The position numbers and the translations under genes were made by a program. From NCBI GenBank assembly GCA_013361685.1, contig JABFXP010000509.1:1-35893 (forward strand): DNA of 35,893 bases, given 5' to 3'. Shown piece by piece: positions 20,665 to 28,550 of the stretch. Below the pieces are notes generated by a model. That model had not been told where the DNA came from. It saw only the letters and a program-made list of their open reading frames with translations, and made no database searches. The stretch's first letter is position 1. Each line of letters begins with the position of its first letter. Origin of the DNA: Catenulispora sp. Its GTDB lineage: Bacteria; Actinomycetota; Actinomycetes; Streptomycetales; Catenulisporaceae.

Positions 20665-23600
20665 CTACCGCGCCAGCAACGCCCGCACCTGTTCGGCCGT
20701 CAACGGCTGCACATACGTCCGCACGTCCCGTACCCGCCCGCCGAGCAGCCGCCCGGTGACGGCCCCGCCCCGCCGGCCGAAGCCGATCGTGAACGCCCCG
20801 GAGGAGCTGATCGCGCTGCTGTTCCGGAACGTCGCCGAGCCGCGGAGCCGGCCGTCCAGGTAGACGTGCATCAGCCCGGCCACGGCGTCGTAGACCCCTG
20901 CGACGTGGTGCCACTCACCGGCCTTGACGGGGATCCCGGAGTCGACACTCGTCTCCGTGCCGTTCGTCAGATAGCGGGTGAAGTGCCACGACTTCGTGGA
21001 CACCGCGTATTGCAGACTGAAGACCGACGACTGCCCGGTGTCCTGCGCCGCCAGGAACGTGTTGCCGCCGGGCAGCCGGTCCAGCGAGATCCAGCCGGCG
21101 ACCGTGAAACTGCCGGAGGGGCCGGTGTTCAGGACCGGGCCGGAGGTGGCGATGCCGCTGACGGAGTTCTCGAAGCCCGCGACCCCGCCGACGCCGGGGA
21201 CGGGCTGCCAGCGGATGACCGTGGCGGTCGCGTTGTGCCGGCGTTCGGCGTCGTGCGCCACGGTCCCGGAGGTCTCGTCCAGGCGCCAGAAGGCCGCCGC
21301 GTCGGGCTCCAAGCGCAGCTCGTCCAGCGCCTGCCGGTAGACGCGCACGTCCCGCACCGCGCCGTTCAGATGACCATCGGCCCGGCCCAGGGCCCGAGCG
21401 ACGCCGATCTGAAAGGGACCGGCGGCGGCGAAGGCGTGGTTCGGCTCCACCTCCAGCGCGCCGAGCATGGTGCCGTCGACGTAGATCCGCATCTCAGTGA
21501 ACTGCTTCCCACCGGCGGTCCGCGCGTCCGGGTCGTAGACGCCGGCCACATGGGTCCAGACCCCCGGGGTCTGCGGCACCTTGGCGACCACCCGGTTCAC
21601 GACCGGGTTCGGGGCGTCGGCGGCGGCCCGCTCGAACACCCAGCCGCCGAGCGTGGCCGAGTAGCCGAGGCTGAACGTCGAGACCTGCGTCCCGGACTGC
21701 GACAGGACCGCCGCGTACTTCTGGGCGTCCGGCAGGCGGTTCAGGCGGACCCAGGCCGAGACGGTGAACGGCTTGCGCGCCGCGGTGTCGAGCACCGGGC
21801 CGGAGGTGGAGATCGCGCCGTCACCGACGAAGTTCGCGAACCCGCCGATCCCTTCGGTGGCGGAGAACGTGACGTTCTGCGCGGTCGCCGGGAACAAGCC
21901 GCGCCGGTCCGGCACCTTCCCCGCGACCAGCCCGCTCAAGGGCCAGGCCGCCGCCGGAGTGACCAGCGTGCTCGCCAGCAGCATCCCGTAGGCGTAGCCG
22001 TGCAGCCCGGCGTAGAAGCGGCCGCCGCCGTCGGTCGCCAGCTCGGTGTCGAAGTTCAGCCCGGTCGACAGCAGCGAGGTCAGCAGCCACTGCTGTTGCA
22101 GGGTGCCGTCGAGCAGGTTGACCTCGTAGACGTACCCGTCGCAGCCCGCGAACAGGCGGTCCTGGATGTACAGCATCGCGGCCGGAGCATGCTCCCGCAG
22201 AACGCTGAGTCGCTCGGTGCGCCACAGCGGGTCCTTGCCCCACGGCACATCCAGCGGCAGCGCGTACCCGACGCCGTGGCTGCCGATATAGAGCCGGCCG
22301 CCGTCGCCGGCCAGGTGCGCCGGCTGATCCGCGGCGCCGGCGTCGTGGAACCGGAGGCTCTGCAGCACGTCGCCGTTGGACCGCCGGATCTCGTAGGCCC
22401 AGCCGTTGGTGGCGGCGAACAGCCGGTCGCCCTTCAGCAGGATCCGCACGGTCTGGTCGACGCCCGGGTTGCCCAGGTGCTGTTTGGTGGACCAGACCCA
22501 CTTGTCGTCCCACTTGCCGTGCAGCCGCACCGCGTAGGCGGCGCCGTGCGTCCCGGCGTAGATCAGTTCGCCGTCGGTGGCCAGGTCCACCGGGAACAGC
22601 CCGGCCTGCCACCACTTGCCGAACGCGATGCGCTGGAGCACCTTGCCGTTGCTCTTGTCGATCTCGCTCAGATAGCCGTGGCAGGCGGCGAACAGGCGGT
22701 TGCCGGCGAGCAGCACGGCCACCGGCAGCAGGCTGTCCCGGACGCCGAGGGCGTCGGTGCTCCACGTCGGCCCGCCGCCCCAGGCCCCGTTGCGCGGGGC
22801 CGCGTGCACGTGACCGTTGATGCCGACGTAGACCTGGTTGTCGTCCATGGCCAGGGAGTTGGTCTTGCTGCCGAGGGTGGTGTCCGGCAGCGTCATGGTC
22901 TTGTTCTTGCGGATGGCGCCGGTGCGCGCGTCGGCCTCGTAGAGGTAGCCGTCGGAGGCCAGGAACAGGCTGTCCCCGTCCGGCAGCAGCGCGACCTGGT
23001 CGAAGGCCAGCTTGTCCCCGAGGCCGGTGTACCACTGCTCGCCGATCGGCTCGTCGCGCGACACCACACCCAGGCGCGGGGAGCTCAGCTGCAACAACAG
23101 GTCCTTGAGTTTGTCGGCGAAGGGCGTGAAGACGTTCTCCTCCACCCAGGCCTTCTGGCCGGTGGCCCAGGTCCGCAGGTCGGTGATCTGGTTCTGGCTG
23201 GACCCGGCCCGGGTCGGGAACCGGCTGCGGATCTTGGCCTGGTCGATGGACGTCCCGCCGAATTTCATGATCTCGTCGAGCGCGGTCCGGGACATCTGGG
23301 CCGTCTCGGCGGTGGTGAACACGCCGGGGCCGCCGCCGGCGCCGGACAGCAGCGTGTCGTCGCCCCAGATCCGGTAGGCGGTCGGCTGCGCGGCCGAGGC
23401 CACCCACAGCGAGTTCCCGTTGTAGTGGTCGTGCAGTTCGGCGGCCGCGAGTTGGGAGGCGGCGCTGGTGAGGAACGTCAGGTAGTCGAGGTAGCCGGTG
23501 AGCTGGTCGCGCTCGCGGCCCGGGCCGTTGCCGCCGCCGGTGGCGCGGATGGCCAGGCTGCGCAGCTCCTGCACGGTCTGCGGGTCGTGCGACGGCCCGG

Positions 23601-24864
23601 CGTAAGCGGGGTCGTAGAGCCGGGCCCCGGCTTGCAGTCCCGGCTGGAGCGCGGCGGTCATGTAGCGGAGGACGTCGTGGTCGGGCAGCAGGTCGCTGTC
23701 CCCGGCCCACTCCACGAACCACTGCATCACCAGGGTCTTGTCGATGAGGTGGCCGGCGGCGAAGGAGTCCTCGAGGAAGTGGTCGGCGTATCCGCCGTAG
23801 TTGCGCGCCTGGCGCAGATCCTCAGGGTTCTTAGTCTTGAAGTAGCTCTCCGCGAACTGCCGGGCCACCGTGTTCGCGGTGCTCCAGCGGTGCCAGGAGT
23901 ACGGCGCGAAATGGCAGGCGTTGCGGGCCAGCAGGCCGCGGTAGTGGTCCTGCCCGGCCGGGCCCAACCCGGCGGTGAGCTGGTCCAGGGCGGTGGTCTC
24001 GACGATCGCGTCGACCAGGCCCCAGCCGGTCGGCCCGAACGGCGCCAGGGCGAAGCGCTCCGCCGGGTCGCGGCCGGTGAGCAGCTTGGTGAAGGCGTTG
24101 AAGCCCTCCTGCCGGATCACCTGCAGGATCGGCATGAGGATGTCCGCGCCCATGCTGTCGACCTGCTCGGGGTTGGCCAGGTAGTCCGGCAGGGCGTTGA
24201 CGTCGCCGTAGGTGGCCAGCACCTTGTCCGGGCCGAGGCGGACGGTGACGAGGTCCTTGTCGACCGAGTGGACCTTGGCCTCGTCGACCGAGAACGGGTC
24301 GGTGCGCCACAGCGCCATCAGCTGGATCTGCCGTTGCAGGATGGTCTGCCAGCCGGGGCCCTTGGTCGAGACCTCGCGCAGGTCCACCGGCTTGCCGTCG
24401 CCGAGCCAGCGGTGCTCGAAGGAAGCGTGGAGCTGGACGGCGCCGGTGCGGGACGGACCGGCCGGAACGGTCACGTGGCCCGCCGCGTCGCGGGGCGCTC
24501 CGGCCAGGAAGGCGTCGGCGAACCGGTCGGCGTCGGCCTCGGCGTCCTCGGAGCCGCCCGGCGCGCCACCGGCCTGCTGCACCGTGTGCGCGACCTCATG
24601 CGCCAGCAGGTGCCGGCCGGCGGCGGTGTCCGGCCGGTAGGCGCCGTTCCGGAAGAAGATCCCGGAGCCGGAGGCGATCGCGTCGGCTCCGTAGGCCCGG
24701 GCCACGGCGTCGGCCGCCGAGCCGGTGTGGATCCGCACCGCGGCGAGCTTCGCGCCGAGCACGCGCTCCAGGTCGTCGCGCAGCTCGGCGGGCAGCGGCC
24801 CGCCCTCCCGTGGTGTCTCCCAAGCTCGCGCCAACCGGGATCGTGCCGAGTCCGTGGTTCCCAT
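20665..24864 (-). CDS. eCIS_core (DUF4157) multidomain protein: phospholipase C/S1-P1-like, eight-blade propeller, two LamG-like domains
   Basis: 1399 residues, no signal peptide or membrane span. Residues ~21-100 are an eCIS_core/DUF4157 domain (LPAELRDDLERVLGAKLAAVRIH...LLAHEVAHTVQQ) with the metalloprotease-like HExxH at H89-E90-H93. Residues ~140-500 have spaced metal-ligand motifs like zinc phospholipase C/S1-P1 proteins: H146, ACHFAPYSWHRW (H318, H325), YADHFLEDSFAAGHL (D361, H362, D366, H372) and LHDHYN (H478, D479, H480). Residues ~615-965 hold eight repeats of ~45 residues (LYAGxHGxAY type), a PQQ-like propeller. Residues ~990-1185 and ~1190-1399 are two related LamG/concanavalin-like domains (WxHVAGVYD, xxxVYLDG). 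DUF4157 marks cargo of extracellular contractile injection systems in established surveys. No injection-system gene is nearby. ATG 24864 has AGAGGGGG upstream. Domain functions are inferred. Confidence 0.85.
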   Translation of the reverse strand: MGTTDSARSRLARAWETPREGGPLPAELRDDLERVLGAKLAAVRIHTGSAADAVARAYGADAIASGSGIFFRNGAYRPDTAAGRHLLAHEVAHTVQQAGGAPGGSEDAEADADRFADAFLAGAPRDAAGHVTVPAGPSRTGAVQLHASFEHRWLGDGKPVDLREVSTKGPGWQTILQRQIQLMALWRTDPFSVDEAKVHSVDKDLVTVRLGPDKVLATYGDVNALPDYLANPEQVDSMGADILMPILQVIRQEGFNAFTKLLTGRDPAERFALAPFGPTGWGLVDAIVETTALDQLTAGLGPAGQDHYRGLLARNACHFAPYSWHRWSTANTVARQFAESYFKTKNPEDLRQARNYGGYADHFLEDSFAAGHLIDKTLVMQWFVEWAGDSDLLPDHDVLRYMTAALQPGLQAGARLYDPAYAGPSHDPQTVQELRSLAIRATGGGNGPGRERDQLTGYLDYLTFLTSAASQLAAAELHDHYNGNSLWVASAAQPTAYRIWGDDTLLSGAGGGPGVFTTAETAQMSRTALDEIMKFGGTSIDQAKIRSRFPTRAGSSQNQITDLRTWATGQKAWVEENVFTPFADKLKDLLLQLSSPRLGVVSRDEPIGEQWYTGLGDKLAFDQVALLPDGDSLFLASDGYLYEADARTGAIRKNKTMTLPDTTLGSKTNSLAMDDNQVYVGINGHVHAAPRNGAWGGGPTWSTDALGVRDSLLPVAVLLAGNRLFAACHGYLSEIDKSNGKVLQRIAFGKWWQAGLFPVDLATDGELIYAGTHGAAYAVRLHGKWDDKWVWSTKQHLGNPGVDQTVRILLKGDRLFAATNGWAYEIRRSNGDVLQSLRFHDAGAADQPAHLAGDGGRLYIGSHGVGYALPLDVPWGKDPLWRTERLSVLREHAPAAMLYIQDRLFAGCDGYVYEVNLLDGTLQQQWLLTSLLSTGLNFDTELATDGGGRFYAGLHGYAYGMLLASTLVTPAAAWPLSGLVAGKVPDRRGLFPATAQNVTFSATEGIGGFANFVGDGAISTSGPVLDTAARKPFTVSAWVRLNRLPDAQKYAAVLSQSGTQVSTFSLGYSATLGGWVFERAAADAPNPVVNRVVAKVPQTPGVWTHVAGVYDPDARTAGGKQFTEMRIYVDGTMLGALEVEPNHAFAAAGPFQIGVARALGRADGHLNGAVRDVRVYRQALDELRLEPDAAAFWRLDETSGTVAHDAERRHNATATVIRWQPVPGVGGVAGFENSVSGIATSGPVLNTGPSGSFTVAGWISLDRLPGGNTFLAAQDTGQSSVFSLQYAVSTKSWHFTRYLTNGTETSVDSGIPVKAGEWHHVAGVYDAVAGLMHVYLDGRLRGSATFRNSSAISSSGAFTIGFGRRGGAVTGRLLGGRVRDVRTYVQPLTAEQVRALLAR

Positions 24865-24968
24865 GAACGTCCCCCTCTTACTGCCGAATAGACACGCGCA
24901 CTTAAGAGAGCCGCGGAATCCGGTCTACGTACGACCCGGCCGGAATATTCAAGGAAGCACCTCGGTTA

Positions 24969-24984
24969 ATACCCTGCGGGGTAT
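24969..24984 (+). promoter_or_regulatory. CsoR/CstR-family-like operator before the thioredoxin gene
   Basis: ATACCC-TGCG-GGGTAT is a perfect inverted repeat with the C-tract/G-tract layout (TACCC...GGGTA) bound by CsoR-family copper or persulfide sensors. It lies 38 bases before the thioredoxin start and 105 bases from the start of the divergent DUF4157 gene. No CsoR-family gene is in the window. The rest of the 158-base divergent gap shows no other clear signal. Confidence 0.5.
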
Positions 24985-25022
24985 CCACACGGAGACCCTT
25001 CTGAAGAGCAAGGAGGCGCGGC

Positions 25023-25421
25023 GTGGCCGTCGTGGAACTGACCAAGGACACCTTCACCGAGACCGTGTCGGGCGAGGGCATCACGCTCATCGACTTCTGG
25101 GCCGACTGGTGCCCGCCGTGTAAGGCGTTCGCGCCTGTCTACGACAAGGCCGCGGCCAAGCACGGTGACATCACCTTCGGCAAGGTCGACACCGAGGCCG
25201 AGCAGGAGCTGGCGATGGCGTTCGAGATCCGCTCGATCCCGACGCTGATGATCGTGCGCGACGGCGTGACGCTGTACTCGCACCCCGGCGCCCTGCGGGA
25301 GGCCGCGCTCGAGGACCTGATCGCACAGGCCCGGGCGCTGGACATGGACCAGGTGCGCAAGGCGATGGCCGAGCAGGACGGCGCGCAGGACGCCGCCGGC
25401 GCCGAGAGCGCCGCGCGCTGA
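25023..25421 (+). CDS. Thioredoxin with WCPPC active site
   Basis: 132 residues. The active site is FWADWCPPCKAFAP with C30 and C33; the cis-Pro loop is IRSIPTLMI. The usual thioredoxin motif is WCGPC; the Gly-to-Pro change is seen in some actinobacterial thioredoxins and would be expected to alter redox potential. The C terminus extends about 25 residues beyond the fold (MAEQDGAQDAAGAESAAR), probably disordered. GTG 25023 follows AAGGAGG by a few bases. It is cytosolic. The stop TGA shares its A with the start of the methyltransferase gene, so the two are coupled. Control through the CsoR-like palindrome upstream would tie it to copper or sulfane-sulfur stress (inference). Confidence 0.92.
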   Translation: MAVVELTKDTFTETVSGEGITLIDFWADWCPPCKAFAPVYDKAAAKHGDITFGKVDTEAEQELAMAFEIRSIPTLMIVRDGVTLYSHPGALREAALEDLIAQARALDMDQVRKAMAEQDGAQDAAGAESAAR

Positions 25422-26071
25422 TGGCGGGGGCCGAGGACCGGGCGCTGTGGGAGCGGCGGTACGGCGACGCCCGGTCGGTATGGGGCTGGGCGCCGAACCG
25501 CTTCGTGGCGGAGGTCCTCGGCCCGCTGCGGCCGGGCCGCGCGCTGGATCTGGCGTGCGGCGAGGGCCGCAACGCGCTGTGGCTCGCGGGCCTGGGATGG
25601 CGTGCCACAGCCGTGGACTTCGCGGAGAACGCGCTCGTCCGCGGCCGGGAGCAGGCCGCGGACCACGACGTGGCCGTGGACTTCGTGGCCGCCGACGTGC
25701 TGGAGTACCAGCCGCAGGCCGGTGCGTACGACGCGGTGGTCATCGCGTACCTGCACCTGCCCGCCGACCAGCTCGGCACGGTGCTGCGGCACGCGGTGCC
25801 GGCGCTGGCGCCGGGCGGGACGCTGGTCGTGGTGGGACACGATGTCACGAACATCGCCGAGGGCGTCGGCGGCCCGCAGGATCCTGACATCCTCTACACG
25901 CCGGAGCTCGTCACGAGCCACCTCGGCGGCCTGCACGTGACGCGCGCCGAGCGGGTCCACCGCCAGACCGACCGTGCTCCGCAGCCGGCGATCGACACGC
26001 TGGTCGTGGCTCAGGCCGCGGGCTCGGCGGTGTCCTCGGCCGGTCCGGGGACGTCGGCAAGCGAGAGGTAG
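25421..26071 (+). CDS. Class I SAM-dependent methyltransferase (TehB-like)
   Basis: 216 residues. It opens WERRYGDARSVWGWAPNRFVAEVLGPL and has motif I ALDLACGEGRNALWLA, motif II VDFAENAL, then YDAVVIAYLHLP and LAPGGTLVVVGHD. This pattern is that of small TehB/thiopurine-type methyltransferases that act on tellurite, selenite or small thiols; the substrate is not readable. ATG 25421 overlaps the thioredoxin stop, so the pair likely works together on thiol or metalloid stress. The last 61 bases overlap the convergent metal ATPase gene; the C-terminal ~20 residues (SAVSSAGPGTSASER) look like overlap-encoded tail rather than fold. Confidence 0.85.
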   Translation: MAGAEDRALWERRYGDARSVWGWAPNRFVAEVLGPLRPGRALDLACGEGRNALWLAGLGWRATAVDFAENALVRGREQAADHDVAVDFVAADVLEYQPQAGAYDAVVIAYLHLPADQLGTVLRHAVPALAPGGTLVVVGHDVTNIAEGVGGPQDPDILYTPELVTSHLGGLHVTRAERVHRQTDRAPQPAIDTLVVAQAAGSAVSSAGPGTSASER

Positions 26072-28428
26072 CTCTCCTCCTCCTGGAGGGTGTGCAGCCG
26101 CAGGACCGCGTAGAGGCCGTAGAGGACCAGGCGCAGTTCGGCGATGTCGGCGGCGCCGAGGTCGCGGCGGCGGACCAGGTTTCCCAGGGCCCTGATCTGG
26201 CTCTGGATCTCGACGTGGGCGCGGCTCATGGTGGCCATGGGGTCGACGCCGCCGAGGGCCTCGGCCATCGCCGGATACAGGAGTTCTTCTTCGGCTTCCT
26301 CGTGCGGGAGCACGTCCTCGACGAGGTCGCGGTGGAGCTGCCGGACGCGCCCGAGGGCGGCGTCGGTGGGCTGGTCGGCGAGGTCGTCGGCGACGGCGCG
26401 CATCCGGTCCAGGACCGCCCACACCGCGGTGTGCTCGGCGGCGAAGCGGCGGGCCAGTTCCTGGGTGCGGTCGTCCAGGCGGACCGCGTCCTCGTCGGGA
26501 CGCAGGACGCGCAGCGCGTTGAGGATGGCGGCCAGGTCGATGCCCTCCTGGAGCAGCGCGCCCCAGGCGGCGGGCAGGTGGCCGAGGGCGGCGACGAGCA
26601 TCGCGACGCCGGAGGCGGCCATTCCGCCGCCGGCGCTTTGCAGGGCGATGCGTTTGGTGCGGCGGGCCACGGTCATCGCCTCGGCCAGGCGTTCCAGGCG
26701 GTCCACGGTGAGCACCACGTCGGCGGCCTCGGAGGAGGCGGTGGTGCCGCCGGCGCCGACGGCCACGCCGACGTCGGCCAGGGCCAGCGCCGGGGCGTCG
26801 TTCACGCCGTCGCCGACCATGCCGGTGACGGCGCCGGCCCGCTCGGCCCGCACCAGGTCGGCTTTGAACTCCGGGCCGCACTCGGCGAAGACCTCGTCCA
26901 CGCCGGTGACCGACCCGACGGCCTCGGCGACCGGCCGCCGGTCCCCGGTGGCCATGACCACGCGCCGGACGCCGCCGCGGCGCAGGGCCCGGATGGTGCG
27001 GGCGCTGTCCGGGCGCACCGGGTCGTCGAACAGCAGCACCCCGACCGCGCGGCCGTCCACGCCGATGAAGACGGTGAGCGCGCCGTCGGCGTCGGAGCGG
27101 CGGCGGGCGGTTTCGGCCCAGGCCGCGGCGCCGGGGTCGCCCGGGTCGCCGGCGAACGCGGCCTTGCCGATGTGGACCTCGCGACCTTCGACGTACCCCC
27201 GCATGCCCTGGCCGGTGATCTCCTCGGCGTCCCGAGGCGCGGACAGCCGCAGACCGCGTTCGTGGGCGGCGCGCACCACGGCGGCGGCCAGGACGTGCGC
27301 GGAGACCTGGTCCAGCGAGGCGGCCAGGCGCAGCACCTCCTCGGCCGAGACGTCCTCGGCGGTGACCACGCCGCCGAGCGTGGGACGGCCGGCGGTGAGG
27401 GTGCCGGTCTTGTCGACGATCAGGGTCCGGACGTCCGCCAGCCGCTCCAGCACCCCGCCGCCCTTGACCACGACGCCCCGGCGCGCGGTGAGCGACAGCC
27501 CGGCGACCATCGCGACCGGCACGGCGAGGATCAGCGGGCACGGCGTGGCCACCACCAGCACCGCGACCGCGCGCCGCGCCTCCCCGGACAGCCACCACGC
27601 CAGACCGCACACGATCAGCGTCAGCGGCAGGAACCAGGCGGCGATCCGGTCGGCGGCCCGGACGGCGGGCGCCTTCGCCTGCTCGGCCTCGCGCACCAGC
27701 CGCAGGATGCCGGCGTAGGTGCCGTCGGCGGCGGTGGAGGTGGCCCGCAGGTCGAAGGGGGCGCCGGCGTTGAGCACACCGCTGCGCAGCCGGTCGCCGC
27801 TCCAGTACTCGACCGGCAGCGGCTCGCCGGTGAGCGCCGACTCGTCGAGGGTGGCCGCGCCGCCGGCCAGCGTGCCGTCGACCGGGACGACCTCGCCGGC
27901 GCCGACGATGACGATGTCGCCGGGCCGGACGGCTTCGGCGGGGACGGTTTCGACGGTGGTGGGCTCGGCGGATTCGGAGGGCACAGTGAGCTCGGAGGAT
28001 CCAGTGAGCTCGGTGGATTCGGCGGATCCGACCGCACCGCCGACCCGCCGCCGCACCGTCCGCGGCGCCCGCGCGAGCAGCGCCCGCAGGTCACGGCGGG
28101 CCCGGCCGGCGGCGGCGGCCTCCAGCGCCCGGCCCCCGGCCAGCATCACCGTGATCAGCGCGCCGGCCAGTTCCTCGTGGACCAGCAGCGTGCCGACCAG
28201 CGCGAGCAGGGCGATGACGTCGGCGTCGAGGCGGCGTTCGCGCAGGGCGGCCAGGACCCAGGTCAGGGAGCACAGCACGCCGAGGACCGCGACCCCGCCC
28301 CAGACCACGTGCGCGGCGCCGTGTGCCCCCGCACACCAGGCGACGCCGCCGGCCGCCAGGCCGCCGACGGCGGCGGCCAGGATGAGCTGGTCGGCGTGGT
28401 CCCGGAGCCGGGATCGCGTGTCCTCCAC
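26011..28428 (-). CDS. P1B-5-type heavy-metal ATPase with C-terminal hemerythrin domain
   Basis: 805 residues. P-type ATPase core: A-domain TGEP (200-203), membrane ATPCPLIL with C296-P-C298 type site, phosphorylation D339 in DKTGTLT, MATGD, MVGDGVNDAPAL (537-548). The last span region LLQEGIDLAAILNALR (626-640) with TPCP fits the P1B-5 group, linked to nickel/iron export, whose members often carry a C-terminal hemerythrin-like domain; here it spans ~655-790 with H666, H699, H709, E713, H738, H779 and E783 as di-iron ligand candidates. The nucleotide-domain HP motif of heavy-metal ATPases reads SAHV (376-379), so the Pro is missing. No N-terminal metal-binding domain. Residues ~135-165 are a Ser/Thr/Glu-rich insertion from an 18-base DNA repeat. 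Start is GTG 28428. Confidence 0.9.
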   Translation of the reverse strand: MEDTRSRLRDHADQLILAAAVGGLAAGGVAWCAGAHGAAHVVWGGVAVLGVLCSLTWVLAALRERRLDADVIALLALVGTLLVHEELAGALITVMLAGGRALEAAAAGRARRDLRALLARAPRTVRRRVGGAVGSAESTELTGSSELTVPSESAEPTTVETVPAEAVRPGDIVIVGAGEVVPVDGTLAGGAATLDESALTGEPLPVEYWSGDRLRSGVLNAGAPFDLRATSTAADGTYAGILRLVREAEQAKAPAVRAADRIAAWFLPLTLIVCGLAWWLSGEARRAVAVLVVATPCPLILAVPVAMVAGLSLTARRGVVVKGGGVLERLADVRTLIVDKTGTLTAGRPTLGGVVTAEDVSAEEVLRLAASLDQVSAHVLAAAVVRAAHERGLRLSAPRDAEEITGQGMRGYVEGREVHIGKAAFAGDPGDPGAAAWAETARRRSDADGALTVFIGVDGRAVGVLLFDDPVRPDSARTIRALRRGGVRRVVMATGDRRPVAEAVGSVTGVDEVFAECGPEFKADLVRAERAGAVTGMVGDGVNDAPALALADVGVAVGAGGTTASSEAADVVLTVDRLERLAEAMTVARRTKRIALQSAGGGMAASGVAMLVAALGHLPAAWGALLQEGIDLAAILNALRVLRPDEDAVRLDDRTQELARRFAAEHTAVWAVLDRMRAVADDLADQPTDAALGRVRQLHRDLVEDVLPHEEAEEELLYPAMAEALGGVDPMATMSRAHVEIQSQIRALGNLVRRRDLGAADIAELRLVLYGLYAVLRLHTLQEEESYLSLADVPGPAEDTAEPAA
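27984..28019 (-). repeat. Two tandem 18-base units inside the metal ATPase gene
   Basis: CAGTGAGCTCGGAGGATC (27984-28001) is followed directly by CAGTGAGCTCGGTGGATT (28002-28019); related degraded units flank both sides. The repeat is in phase and encodes the six-residue pattern S-x-E-L-T-x in the A-domain insertion. It looks like a slippage expansion. Confidence 0.75.
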
Positions 28429-28439
28429 GAACCTTTACT

Positions 28440-28451
28440 TCAACATGTTGA
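28440..28451. promoter_or_regulatory. Perfect 12-bp palindrome upstream of the metal ATPase
   Basis: TCAACATGTTGA sits 11 bases before the GTG start of the ATPase gene, inside the 122-base gap that separates it from the KimA-OB gene. Its position suits an operator. I cannot assign it to a regulator family with confidence. The rest of the gap (28452-28550) shows nothing further. Confidence 0.4.
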
Positions 28452-28550
28452 CGACCCTCGGCCCGGGAAGGCGTCCGTGTGCCGCGTGTCGGCCTCGGGC
28501 GACCCCCGATCGGCCGACGGCACCGCGCGTGACACCCGGCCGTCGCCGTA

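Noticed and set aside
20572-24891. Plus-strand open frame of 1439 codons opposite the DUF4157 gene
   Set aside because: Its residues are Gly/Arg/Val/Gln-rich without any fold or motif, and the minus-strand frame shows clear domains and a ribosome site. It is a high-GC antisense shadow.
24922-24936. GGTCTACGTACGACC as an operator in the DUF4157/thioredoxin gap
   Set aside because: Only four outer base pairs match; the inner part is not symmetric about the same centre.
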